17,630 bases of DNA, taken from Zetaproteobacteria bacterium. Lineage in GTDB: Bacteria > Pseudomonadota > Alphaproteobacteria > Micavibrionales > Micavibrionaceae. Each line of letters opens with the position of its first letter. Positions within the stretch are counted from its first letter, which is position 1. Of this stretch, positions 1 to 6,676 are shown in pieces. Position numbers and translations under genes: made by a program. The notes below the pieces were generated by a model. It ran no database searches, was not told the DNA's origin, and saw only the letters and a program-made list of their open reading frames with translations. The stretch is from NCBI GenBank assembly GCA_002747015.1, contig NVXI01000022.1, positions 1 through 17,630 of the forward strand, written 5' to 3'.

Positions 1-1004
1 TTTTTTCAAAAACAGCAGAAGAGCTTGTAAACGATTTTGTCGCACACAAAACAAAAGAGGCAGACACAGGTATTATAACTATTGGAAGAGTAAAAACGAT
101 AAAAACATCTCTACTCTGGTTTTTAAGATATGTCGGGCACAAGAAGAAAATTGATAAAATTACACGGCATACCTTTGAAGATTATTATATTTGGCGAAAA
201 AAACTTGCATCAAAGGTCAGGAATGCGACTCTTGTAAATGAACGTGCGCTTATATCATCGTTATTCAAATTTGGCATTTCACGCGGATATTTAAGATTTG
301 ATCAGACTCCTATTTTTCCAAAATTGAATATTAAGAGAGGATCAATAGAAAGACGTGATGAATTATCTTTAGATGAATGGAGGCAAATGTTTAGATCTTT
401 TCCACGGTGGATTAAAAAAGCAAAAGATGAGAAAGAAAAAGAGCAAAGGTTATTTATAAGAGACTTCATTGTAATTTTAGCAAACACAGGCTTGAGGTTT
501 GGTGAAATAAGAAAATTGAAATGGAATATGATCAAAATTTACAAAGCTCAACGTACTGGAAATCATATTCACGCAGAAATTTCTGTACCTGCTGATACAA
601 AAACAGGCCCAAGAGTTGCTATTGGAAAAAGAGGTGATGTTTTTGAGCGCACAAAGAAACTTTCAAAGTTTTCTAAGTATGATGATTGGGTATTTGTTGA
701 TAATGAAACAGGAAATCAAATACATAAAAAAGTCTATTACAAACAATGGAAGTCACTTTTACAAGAATGCGGTTTATCAGAAAGCAATAAAAATTTGACG
801 TACTATTCTCTAAGGCATTCGTACATAACGTTTGCGCTGATTAATGAGGTAAATATATTCTTTTTGGCAAAAAACGTTGGCACTAGCGTTAGGATGATTG
901 AAAATCACTACGAGCACGTAAAAACAGATGAGATGAGACGTGAGCTGACAAAATCTATAAAGCGTGATGAAGCTAGAGAAATATTATTAGGGGATGAGCT
1001 GTAA
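1..1004 (+). CDS. Tyrosine recombinase / phage-type integrase (5' partial)
   Basis: The reading frame is open from position 3 without a stop, so the gene starts left of the window; the first ATG inside it (324) is not the true start. Tyrosine recombinases cut and rejoin DNA at attachment sites to insert or excise elements. The N-terminal part seen here looks like a SAM-like core-binding domain (for example ISSLFKFGISRGYL). The catalytic domain follows, numbered from the ATG at 324: Arg58 in ANTGLRFGEIRKLKW, a possible beta-hairpin Lys93, Arg164 in YSLRHSYI, and the nucleophile Tyr196 in ENHYEHV. The first His of the usual HxxR box is Tyr161, a variation often seen in this family, and the usual LGH box reads VGT. 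The stop TAA is followed directly by the next gene's ATG, so the two are probably co-translated. It is the likely mover of the island. Confidence 0.93.
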   Translation, partial: FSKTAEELVNDFVAHKTKEADTGIITIGRVKTIKTSLLWFLRYVGHKKKIDKITRHTFEDYYIWRKKLASKVRNATLVNERALISSLFKFGISRGYLRFDQTPIFPKLNIKRGSIERRDELSLDEWRQMFRSFPRWIKKAKDEKEKEQRLFIRDFIVILANTGLRFGEIRKLKWNMIKIYKAQRTGNHIHAEISVPADTKTGPRVAIGKRGDVFERTKKLSKFSKYDDWVFVDNETGNQIHKKVYYKQWKSLLQECGLSESNKNLTYYSLRHSYITFALINEVNIFFLAKNVGTSVRMIENHYEHVKTDEMRRELTKSIKRDEAREILLGDEL

Positions 1005-1712
1005 ATGTTTAAACGAAAAGCAATTGAAGCAGCAGGAATAAATTGGGAAGACGCGAATACGTTAAACGAGTACATCTACGAACTTAAAAAGCACCAAGTT
1101 AAAGAAATTAGAGTTGAAGGAGATCTTGCGCGTTCTAAATTGGCGTGGAAGATAGAAATATACTCTCAAGCTATGCGATATCGTCTTATTGAACTCTCGG
1201 AAGTATGCATTGAACAATGGAATAAAGAGCGATTTGTGTCGTGCTTTATTTTTGCAAGATCAATCATAGAAACAGTTTCCGTCTTATATGACTTTGAATT
1301 ACGTTTAGAAAAAGCATTGATCAACAAAGATCTAAGTGTTGTAGACGATATCATTATGAGCAAAACATTTTCTTCAAGGTTAGAGGATTTGTTTGATGGC
1401 AGAATTAATAGTAAGGTACCCAGTGTTCTTACGGCGATAGATAAGGTAGATAAAATAATTGATGGAGTAAGATCTGAGTATAATCGCTTATCTGAATTTG
1501 CGCATCCAAACTATTTTGGCGTTTCAAATGCGTATGGGAAAATAGATTACGAATTCGGTGATGTCTCATTTGGAAATCAACATAACAAAAAAAACGTTTA
1601 TATGCGCGTGCAAGCTCCGATTGGTCTTTTAAGTATTGCAAATCATACATTTGATAAGATTAAACAACACACAAAGTTAACCGCAGATCTGCAAATTGCT
1701 GAAGGAAAATAA
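1005..1712 (+). CDS. Helical protein with HEPN-like Rx5H motif, coupled to the integrase
   Basis: This is a 235-aa soluble protein, predicted mostly helical, with no signal peptide. The ATG touches the integrase stop codon, and a possible ribosome site (AGGGG, near 989) lies inside the end of the integrase gene, so translation is probably coupled. Two stretches stand out: ARSIIETVSVLYDFEL (about residues 84-99) and YNRLSEFAHPN (159-169). The second contains Arg161 and His167 five residues apart, which fits the R-x4-6-H pattern of HEPN ribonucleases. It also resembles the LSEYAHPN-type motif of uncharacterised proteins such as DUF5677; that link is from memory. Function is unknown. HEPN proteins are often toxins or defence RNases, so a role in element maintenance is possible but unproven. 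It converges with the XRE gene with only three bases between. Confidence 0.7.
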   Translation: MFKRKAIEAAGINWEDANTLNEYIYELKKHQVKEIRVEGDLARSKLAWKIEIYSQAMRYRLIELSEVCIEQWNKERFVSCFIFARSIIETVSVLYDFELRLEKALINKDLSVVDDIIMSKTFSSRLEDLFDGRINSKVPSVLTAIDKVDKIIDGVRSEYNRLSEFAHPNYFGVSNAYGKIDYEFGDVSFGNQHNKKNVYMRVQAPIGLLSIANHTFDKIKQHTKLTADLQIAEGK

Positions 1713-1728
1713 TTATTATTTCCGCAGC
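1698..1728. terminator. AT-rich hairpin between convergent genes, possible bidirectional terminator
   Basis: GCTG (1698-1701) pairs with CAGC (1725-1728), GG with CC, and AAATAAT (1707-1713) with ATTATTT (1715-1721) around a single-base centre, with a small internal loop and one bulge. It covers both stop codons of the convergent genes. There is no clean T-run, so terminator function is inferred from position and folding only. Confidence 0.4.
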
Positions 1729-2090
1729 TTATCTATGAATTGCTCTCTCAGGGAAACAAGCTCTTTTGTCTGCGATAGCGTAAACTGCAGAATCTCGTCA
1801 GACTGATCTTTGAGTAGGTCAAAAATCTCGTCTAGTAGCTTCATTTTTTCTTTATCTTCTAATGGCATATCACGCACTTGGAATAATTCAAATAATTCTA
1901 TGTTTAACGCATTAGCAATCTCTAACGCTGTATCTAAACGTGGAGCAAATTTGCCACGCTCAATGTTAGAAATCGTATCAACGCTCTTATCAATAGCTTC
2001 GGCTAGGGCTTCCTGAGACAGCTTCTTAGCTTTTCTCAGTGTTTTAATTCTTTGTCCTAGTAGACTGTTAAATTCATTTTCTTTTATCAT
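1716..2090 (-). CDS. XRE-family HTH transcriptional regulator
   Basis: This 124-aa cytoplasmic DNA-binding protein has a Cro/C1-type helix-turn-helix at about residues 13-67, with the typical run IKTLRKAKKLSQEALAEAID followed by SVDTISNIERGK and LEIANALNIELFELF. The C-terminal third is helical and charged (LLDEIFDLLKDQ) and may mediate dimerisation. I chose the ATG at 2090, which has a GTGAG ribosome-site-like stretch upstream, over a GTG at 2126 that has none and would add 12 residues. The gene is divergent from the membrane-protein operon at 2210. Repeated TTTACA/C boxes lie between them, so it probably controls itself and perhaps that operon. Regulators of this type often act as element or phage-lysogeny-like repressors; the target is inferred. 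Confidence 0.9.
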   Translation of the reverse strand: MIKENEFNSLLGQRIKTLRKAKKLSQEALAEAIDKSVDTISNIERGKFAPRLDTALEIANALNIELFELFQVRDMPLEDKEKMKLLDEIFDLLKDQSDEILQFTLSQTKELVSLREQFIDKLRK

Positions 2091-2129
2091 ATTCGCATTC
2101 TCACTTATAATTTCAAGACAAAACACTAA

Positions 2130-2180
2130 TTTACACTACTAATATATGTTGATATTTACATTTACACGGAGTAACTTCCG
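2130..2180. promoter_or_regulatory. Candidate operator region in divergent spacer
   Basis: TTTACAC occurs at 2130-2136 and again at 2161-2167, 31 bp apart (about three helical turns). An extra TTTACA lies directly before the second copy (2155-2160). A short inverted repeat CGGA...TCCG lies at 2167-2180. The cluster sits between the XRE gene (minus) and the plus-strand operon, the usual place for the operator of such a regulator. Binding is inferred. Confidence 0.35.
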
Positions 2181-2209
2181 ATTAACGGCTGTGATACAAG
2201 GAAGAAAAT

Positions 2210-2524
2210 ATGGCATTTACAACATTAATAATGAAAAATAAGCAAACCAACGATATTAAAAATGCTCCGGTAGGATTTTCTTGGACAGGATTATTCTTCG
2301 GATTTTTTGTTCCGTTATTTAGAAAGCATTATTCAGCAGCAGCATTTTGGCTTGTCTTGGCTGTAATAACGGGAGGACTAGCTTGGTGCGTCTTTCCATT
2401 TATTTATAATAAAAAATACATCAAGTATCTGGTTGATAAAGGCTATCAAGTTCGACACTCAGAGGTTCCGCTAGATATAATTGAAAGCAAACTGAAAATA
2501 ACTTTGCCAGAATTAGAGGAGTAG
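2210..2524 (+). CDS. Small membrane protein with GFSW-x-x-LFFG motif
   Basis: This 104-aa protein has two hydrophobic stretches: about residues 24-38 (SWTGLFFGFFVPLFR) and 43-66 (AAAFWLVLAVITGGLAWCVFPF). A polar tail of about 35 residues follows. The combination PVGFSWTGLFFGFFVPLFR is typical of small DUF2628-like inner-membrane proteins; this match is from memory and moderate. The start has a good ribosome site, AAGGAAG at 2198-2204, six bases before the ATG. It lies seven bases upstream of the next gene, so the two form an operon. The role is unknown; an envelope function is likely because its partner is a secreted protein with a peptidoglycan-binding-like domain. Confidence 0.8.
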   Translation: MAFTTLIMKNKQTNDIKNAPVGFSWTGLFFGFFVPLFRKHYSAAAFWLVLAVITGGLAWCVFPFIYNKKYIKYLVDKGYQVRHSEVPLDIIESKLKITLPELEE

Positions 2525-2531
2525 ATTTCTA

Positions 2532-3425
2532 ATGGCTAAAAATATCTGTGTTTTGGTTTTTATAGTTATTTTTATCAGTGCATCTCAAGCACGTGCAAAC
2601 GATGAGACAAAAAGACTTCTTGGTGGTCTTGCTGTTGAAATTATTGGAATGGCTCTTGAAGAACATTCAAAGCAAAGCGATCAGCAGGAAGAGATTGAAT
2701 GGAATGATAAGAAGAAGCAGCAAAATAGCAGCGCTATCATTTCTGAAAAAACGAAAGATATGCAGCGCGATTTGAAAGAACTTGGCTATTATAAGGGCGC
2801 TGTTGATGGGATATTTGGTTCTGGCACACAGCAGGCTATCTTAAAATTTGAAGAAGAGACTTGCTCACAAGATGATAATTATTGTCGCAACGGTAAGTTA
2901 GATCAAATTGATTTAGACGTAATCAAAACCGAAGCTGAGCAAGAGCGCATCAACAGAAAATACAGAGAACAGAATGCTCAACTTGCAAAAGCGAATACAG
3001 AGGAGGAAAAAATCATCTCTGATTTGATCGTTACTATGGAGCAAAGTAACGATTTTTATGCTGTTGGCGCTGATTTTATAAGCTCAGAAACAATATATTC
3101 TTATTCGGTAGATCCTGCATTTGAAAAAAACTATAAAAACATTACTAAACTTTACAATAAACATCTTCAAAGAGTTGTTGAATGTCGCGATATTTCGGAA
3201 GAAGAGTTAGAGGAAATATATATTGTGGCTACGGCAAAATATAAAAAAAGTGATGAGGCCAAGATGTTTAGAATGGCTCTCGCAATGGGTTCAATGTCGT
3301 TGAATTACGAACAAGCAATGGGTCGTGTAAAGGGAAGTAACATATTTTCTCAAGCAAATCACATTGAATACAATAAGTTCAAAGACAAGAAGTTTGATCA
3401 AAATACTTGTGACTTTAGTAAATAG
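2532..3425 (+). CDS. Secreted protein with a peptidoglycan-binding domain 1-like fold
   Basis: This 297-aa protein begins with a Sec signal peptide (hydrophobic ICVLVFIVIFISA, likely cleavage after SQARA at residue 22). Residues about 76-108 form a typical PG_binding_1 repeat: MQRDLKELGYYKGAVDGIFG, then GTQQAILKFEEE. Two cysteines near residues 111 and 118 could form a disulfide. The remaining part, about 135-297, is charged and helical and I do not recognise it. No catalytic domain is visible, so it probably anchors or senses the cell wall and does not cut it. A GAGGAG ribosome site at 2517-2522 overlaps the end of the upstream membrane-protein gene, supporting co-expression. Such pairs in islands may act in envelope modification or in defence at the cell surface; this is inference. 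Confidence 0.82.
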   Translation: MAKNICVLVFIVIFISASQARANDETKRLLGGLAVEIIGMALEEHSKQSDQQEEIEWNDKKKQQNSSAIISEKTKDMQRDLKELGYYKGAVDGIFGSGTQQAILKFEEETCSQDDNYCRNGKLDQIDLDVIKTEAEQERINRKYREQNAQLAKANTEEEKIISDLIVTMEQSNDFYAVGADFISSETIYSYSVDPAFEKNYKNITKLYNKHLQRVVECRDISEEELEEIYIVATAKYKKSDEAKMFRMALAMGSMSLNYEQAMGRVKGSNIFSQANHIEYNKFKDKKFDQNTCDFSK

Positions 3426-3456
3426 AAATGGTGAGTGTATGAAGTGTTGTCTCTGA

Positions 3457-3636
3457 CTATTTTGATGCTGTAGCTCTTTCACGTTCAACACTATCTTTAA
3501 CAAATGAATAATAGGCGAAAAGCGCTTCACGGAAGAATGCTGTGCGGGATTGAAACTTAGTGTATGGCAAAAGCTCATCAATCATATTGATTAATTCATC
3601 TTCAAGTCGGTTGGTGATAAATCGTTTGTTGTTCAT
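3457..3636 (-). CDS. Small ribbon-helix-helix (CopG/Arc-like) DNA-binding protein
   Basis: This is a short gene of 59 residues starting MNNKRFITNRLEDEL. The pattern fits a ribbon-helix-helix domain: a beta strand (KRFITNRL), a first helix (EDELINMIDELLP), a turn (YTKFQ), and a second helix with the usual S-R-T/S-x-F-x-R-E-A-L form (SRTAFFREALFAYYSF). Such proteins bind operators as dimers. Typical roles are antitoxin, plasmid copy control, partition accessory or relaxosome component. It lies 15 bases after the 137-aa gene on the same strand and probably shares its transcript. Upstream of that gene is a remnant of a HUH Rep-like gene. This makes a role in replication or transfer control more likely than a toxin-antitoxin role. 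An A/G-rich stretch upstream of the ATG is a weak ribosome site. Confidence 0.75.
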   Translation of the reverse strand: MNNKRFITNRLEDELINMIDELLPYTKFQSRTAFFREALFAYYSFVKDSVERERATASK

Positions 3637-3651
3637 ATTATTTTCTTTCTT

Positions 3652-4065
3652 TTAAGTGTTTTGTGTTGCTAGGCGTGTTGTTGCGTTCAAGCTAGCGATT
3701 TTCTCTATCGCAGACTGTGATTTTGTGACGATAATCGCGTTCAGGAGTGACAATGAAGATTGGAGCGCTATCATCTCGCTTAATGTTAAAATATTGTGCT
3801 CTGCGGGTGTATTTGACGATTTAGGCGCTATTTTCATTATGTATGAAGAAACATCTTTATGAATAGCGACTAAATCAGAGTATGTAATATTCTTGTCTGG
3901 ATCACTTAAAACACTACGTATAATAAGGTTGTTTTTAAATATGGAATGCTTGGATGATAAGGAAACGAAAACATCGCGGATTTCATCGTCGTTTGCGTTA
4001 TTGATTTTAAGGAATTCTTTGAAGGATATAAGCATTTGTATGTCTCGTTGTATTGTGGCGTTCAT
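3652..4065 (-). CDS. Unknown 137-aa protein in the Rep-remnant / RHH operon
   Basis: I do not recognise this protein. From the ATG at 4065 it has 137 residues, is soluble and probably helical, beginning MNATIQRDIQMLISFKEFL. The frame is open further upstream to a TTG at 4167, but that part overlaps the Rep remnant in another frame and is probably not translated. The ATG lies four bases after the remnant's stop codon, an arrangement typical of translational coupling, and supports this start. The RHH gene follows 15 bases downstream. The middle part is polar and the end is rich in Ala, Thr and Ser. In the presumed ancestral operon it stood between Rep and the RHH protein, so an accessory role in replication or transfer is a reasonable guess. 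Confidence 0.6.
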   Translation of the reverse strand: MNATIQRDIQMLISFKEFLKINNANDDEIRDVFVSLSSKHSIFKNNLIIRSVLSDPDKNITYSDLVAIHKDVSSYIMKIAPKSSNTPAEHNILTLSEMIALQSSLSLLNAIIVTKSQSAIEKIASLNATTRLATQNT

Positions 4066-4069
4066 ACAT

Positions 4070-4201
4070 CTATTTATACTTTTTTGATCTGGCTTTTTTG
4101 GATTTTTTGTCGGACTTGTCTTTGGTTTCAATAATAATATTATTAAGTGAAAAGCGACTGGGTACAAAGCTTTTAACTTGTTGTACAGGAGATATAATTC
4201 T
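4070..4201 (-). pseudogene. 3' remnant of a HUH Rep-like gene, paralogue of the gene at 6677-7387
   Basis: Read on the minus strand, 43 codons before a TAG at 4070-4072 encode RIISPVQQVKSF, then VPSRFSLNNIIIET, then a Lys-rich tail. This matches the C-terminus of the intact protein at 6677-7387 (ASPEQQMKSF ... SSRFTLDDIIVES). DNA similarity is also visible: AAGCTTTT followed by TGTTG and CAGG in both. Between KSF and SRF the intact copy has about nine extra residues including the presumed catalytic YSVK motif, which the remnant lacks. A stop codon in frame (4202-4204) and the AAA_13 gene start at 4257 replace the rest of the gene. The remnant's tail is longer and more basic than that of the intact copy, so it derives from a diverged relative and is not a recent duplicate. 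Confidence 0.75.
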
Positions 4202-4209
4202 TTAAAAGA

Positions 4210-4250
4210 TTGAACTTAGAGAGTAGCATTGTAGATTATAATTTCAGGAG
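4210..4250 (+). promoter_or_regulatory. Candidate promoter and ribosome site of the AAA_13 gene
   Basis: TTGAAC (4210-4215) and TAGATT (4232-4237) are spaced by 16 bp, and a perfect TATAAT lies at 4237-4242. Only 55 bp separate the Rep remnant from the ATG, so the promoter must be here or inside the remnant. The ribosome site AGGAG is at 4246-4250, six bases before the ATG. Transcription from these boxes would leave a very short leader of roughly 10-15 bases. Confidence 0.35.
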
Positions 4251-4256
4251 CTCTCA

Positions 4257-6524
4257 ATGATCGAACAAATTGAAATCAAAAGTGCTGCAAGCTATAACGA
4301 TGAAGGTTCATTGATTGATGAGCTTTCTAAGGTCAACATATTTTATGGTGCTAATGGTTCAGGGAAAACTACAATTTCTCGTTTGATTAACGATTCAACA
4401 GAGGAGCGCTTTAAAGATTGTTCAATTAAATGGTCTGATGATGAAGAACTTGAAACATTTGTTTACAATCAAGATTTTATAAATAAAAACTTCAATCAAG
4501 ATGATCAGCAGTTGAAAGGTATTTTTACGCTGGGTGAAGATGAAAGTACTAAACTCATTCTTATAAATGAACAAAATGAAGCAATAGATACGCTTAAAAC
4601 GGCAATTAAAAATCTAAACAAACAGCTCAATGGAACAGATAAGAGCAATAAAGGTAAGATAGCTGAATTAGAGCATTTGGAAACAAAATTTACGGATAAA
4701 TGTTGGAAACTCAAGCAACAATACGACAACACTCTCAAAGAGGCGTTTACAGGCGTTCGTGATAAAAAGGTCAATTTCAAAAATAAGATAATTTACGAAG
4801 CTGAAAATAATCAATCTGAATTTCTGAAGTTAGAAGAACTTCAAAAGAAGTGCGAAACTGTCTTTTCTGCAGAACTAAAAGAGATTGCTATCATTGATAA
4901 CATATCATTTAGTTCTTTTCAGACATTAGAAAATGATAAAATTTTACAAAAAAAGATTATCGGTAAAGAAGATGTAGATATTGCTGATATGATCTTACGT
5001 CTTGGAAATACAGACTGGGTTCAACAAGGTCGAAAATTTTATCAAGAAAACGATAATCACTGTCCATTTTGTCAGGAAAAAACAAATGAAAATTTTTCTG
5101 AAAGTCTTGAAGATTACTTTGATGAAACTTACACATTCGATATGGATAAAATTCAGCAAGTAGCAGAAGATTATGAATCATCATCTATATGGCTTCATTA
5201 TTGCTTAGAAAAAACTAAAGATGAAAATCACAAGTATTTAGATCAGGGAAAATTCAATTCAGCGCTTGATCTCATTGTTACAAAAGCAAACGGAAATGTT
5301 CATCTACTAAAGCAAAAGCAAAAAGAAGCAAGCAAGGCGATTGAGCTTGAAACACTCGAAGAAGATATTGAGTATATTAACTTACTAATAAATGATGCAA
5401 ACATAGAGGCTCAAAAACACAATGATATAGTAAACAATCACAAAAAAGTAAAAAGTGAGCTGACATCACAAATCTGGCACTTCATTGTTGATCAAATCAA
5501 AGGTGAATATAGAGATTATAGAAAAGAAAAATCTTTATTAGACAAAGCTATTCAGAGTATAAGCTCGCAAATTACACTAAAAGAAGAAGGGGTTGTTGAA
5601 GCAAAATCTACACGAGATACATTACAGCGTGAGATTACAGGGACAGCGGCAACTGTGGCTGCTATTAACAACCTTTTATCTTCACTGGGTTTTAAAAATT
5701 TTGAACTTGCTGAATCAGATAAGCAAGGTTTTTATAAAATAGTTCGTTCAGATGGTAGTGATGCAAGAAAAAGTTTATCTGAAGGAGAGAGAACTTTTAT
5801 CACTTTTTTGTATTTTTATCATTTATTAGGCGGTGGAAGTTCTGAAGCAAACATCAACAGCAATCGAGTCGTTGTCATTGATGATCCTGTATCAAGTTTA
5901 GACAGCGACATACTTTTTATTGTCAGCACTTTGATTAGGCGACTTATAAAAGACACAAAGTCAGAGAAAGAATATATTAAGCAAATATTTATACTGACAC
6001 ATAACATCTACTTTCATAAGCAAGTGTCATACAGATTGTCTTACAAAAAGTTTTGTAAACAGAACGAGCTAACATACTGGATTGTACGTAAAGGTAATGG
6101 AATTTCAAAAGCTGAAAAACACAGTAAAAATCCGATAAGAACCTCATACGAATTGCTTTGGGGTGAAATTAAAAACAAAGCTTATACAGAGCACACTGTA
6201 CAGAATATATTACGACGGATTCTTGAAAATTATTTTTTTATGTTTGGAGAATATGAGCACTTTGAGGAGTTGGCAGACAAATTTGATAATGAAGACAAAT
6301 TTATTTATCTATCGTTGGTATCTTGGTTACACGATGGTTCTCACAATATTCTTGACGATATCAGTGTTTGTGCATCTACAGAGCAGATTGAAGCGCAATT
6401 ACGCGTATTTAGGCTAATATTTGAGAAAACAGATCATATAGCTCATTATAAAATGATGATGCGTGAAACGGACGACCAGAGTGATGATAACTTAGCAAAC
6501 GATAATATTATAATAGCTGCTTAA
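4257..6524 (+). CDS. AAA_13-family ATPase, RloC/PrrC-like (candidate anticodon nuclease)
   Basis: This 755-aa cytoplasmic protein has an ABC/SMC-type ATPase split by coiled coil. Visible parts are Walker A GANGSGKTT (31-39); the family-typical VYNQDFINKNF (69-79); helical coiled-coil regions about 100-260 and 350-460; a CPFC pair at 269-272 between them; the signature LSEGE (507-511); Walker B VVVIDDP (538-544); and the H-loop ILTHN (579-583). The C-terminus holds ILRRILENYF (651-660) and SWLHDGSH (689-696). This gives an R-x3-E pair followed by His about 40 residues later, like the catalytic R/E/H arrangement reported for PrrC and RloC tRNA anticodon nucleases. AAA_13 membership is clear; nuclease activity is inferred. 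Its length lies between PrrC and typical RloC. No restriction-modification genes are adjacent, unlike prrC. The ATG has an AGGAG site. It is flanked by a broken and an intact HUH gene. Confidence 0.88.
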   Translation: MIEQIEIKSAASYNDEGSLIDELSKVNIFYGANGSGKTTISRLINDSTEERFKDCSIKWSDDEELETFVYNQDFINKNFNQDDQQLKGIFTLGEDESTKLILINEQNEAIDTLKTAIKNLNKQLNGTDKSNKGKIAELEHLETKFTDKCWKLKQQYDNTLKEAFTGVRDKKVNFKNKIIYEAENNQSEFLKLEELQKKCETVFSAELKEIAIIDNISFSSFQTLENDKILQKKIIGKEDVDIADMILRLGNTDWVQQGRKFYQENDNHCPFCQEKTNENFSESLEDYFDETYTFDMDKIQQVAEDYESSSIWLHYCLEKTKDENHKYLDQGKFNSALDLIVTKANGNVHLLKQKQKEASKAIELETLEEDIEYINLLINDANIEAQKHNDIVNNHKKVKSELTSQIWHFIVDQIKGEYRDYRKEKSLLDKAIQSISSQITLKEEGVVEAKSTRDTLQREITGTAATVAAINNLLSSLGFKNFELAESDKQGFYKIVRSDGSDARKSLSEGERTFITFLYFYHLLGGGSSEANINSNRVVVIDDPVSSLDSDILFIVSTLIRRLIKDTKSEKEYIKQIFILTHNIYFHKQVSYRLSYKKFCKQNELTYWIVRKGNGISKAEKHSKNPIRTSYELLWGEIKNKAYTEHTVQNILRRILENYFFMFGEYEHFEELADKFDNEDKFIYLSLVSWLHDGSHNILDDISVCASTEQIEAQLRVFRLIFEKTDHIAHYKMMMRETDDQSDDNLANDNIIIAA

Positions 6525-6583
6525 AATAGGCCGATCTCTTTCTTATAAAATCAACGTCTAGCGCGTTTGCAATTAATATACTG

Positions 6584-6608
6584 GTTAACATTTTTGGTTA
6601 ATGTTAAC
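6584..6608. repeat. Perfect 9-bp inverted repeat with 7-base loop, between convergent genes
   Basis: GTTAACATT (6584-6592) and AATGTTAAC (6600-6608) are exact reverse complements around the loop TTTGGTT. It lies between the 3' end of the AAA_13 gene and the 3' end of the HUH gene. It may be a terminator for both, although no T-run follows directly. Because the neighbouring protein is a Rep-like HUH enzyme, it could also be a nick-site hairpin. Both readings are inference. Confidence 0.55.
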
Positions 6609-6676
6609 AGGTTTATTTTAGGCTATTCATAGAATTATTATCGTGAACAGTAAGTACATTAAAACGCTATCTGTAT

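Noticed and set aside
3291..3581. 96-codon minus-strand frame across the end of the peptidoglycan-binding gene
   Set aside because: It is a shadow frame. The real minus-strand gene here is the shorter RHH gene at 3457-3636 in a different frame.
4066..4167. Longer N-terminus for the 137-aa protein from a TTG at 4167
   Set aside because: This part overlaps the Rep remnant in another frame, where similarity to the intact Rep explains the sequence better; the TTG has no ribosome site.
4257..6524. Reading the AAA_13 protein as SbcC/Rad50 with a true zinc hook
   Set aside because: The length, the VYNQDFI block and the C-terminal domain after the ATPase fit AAA_13 (RloC/PrrC) better; CPFC pairs are common in that family.
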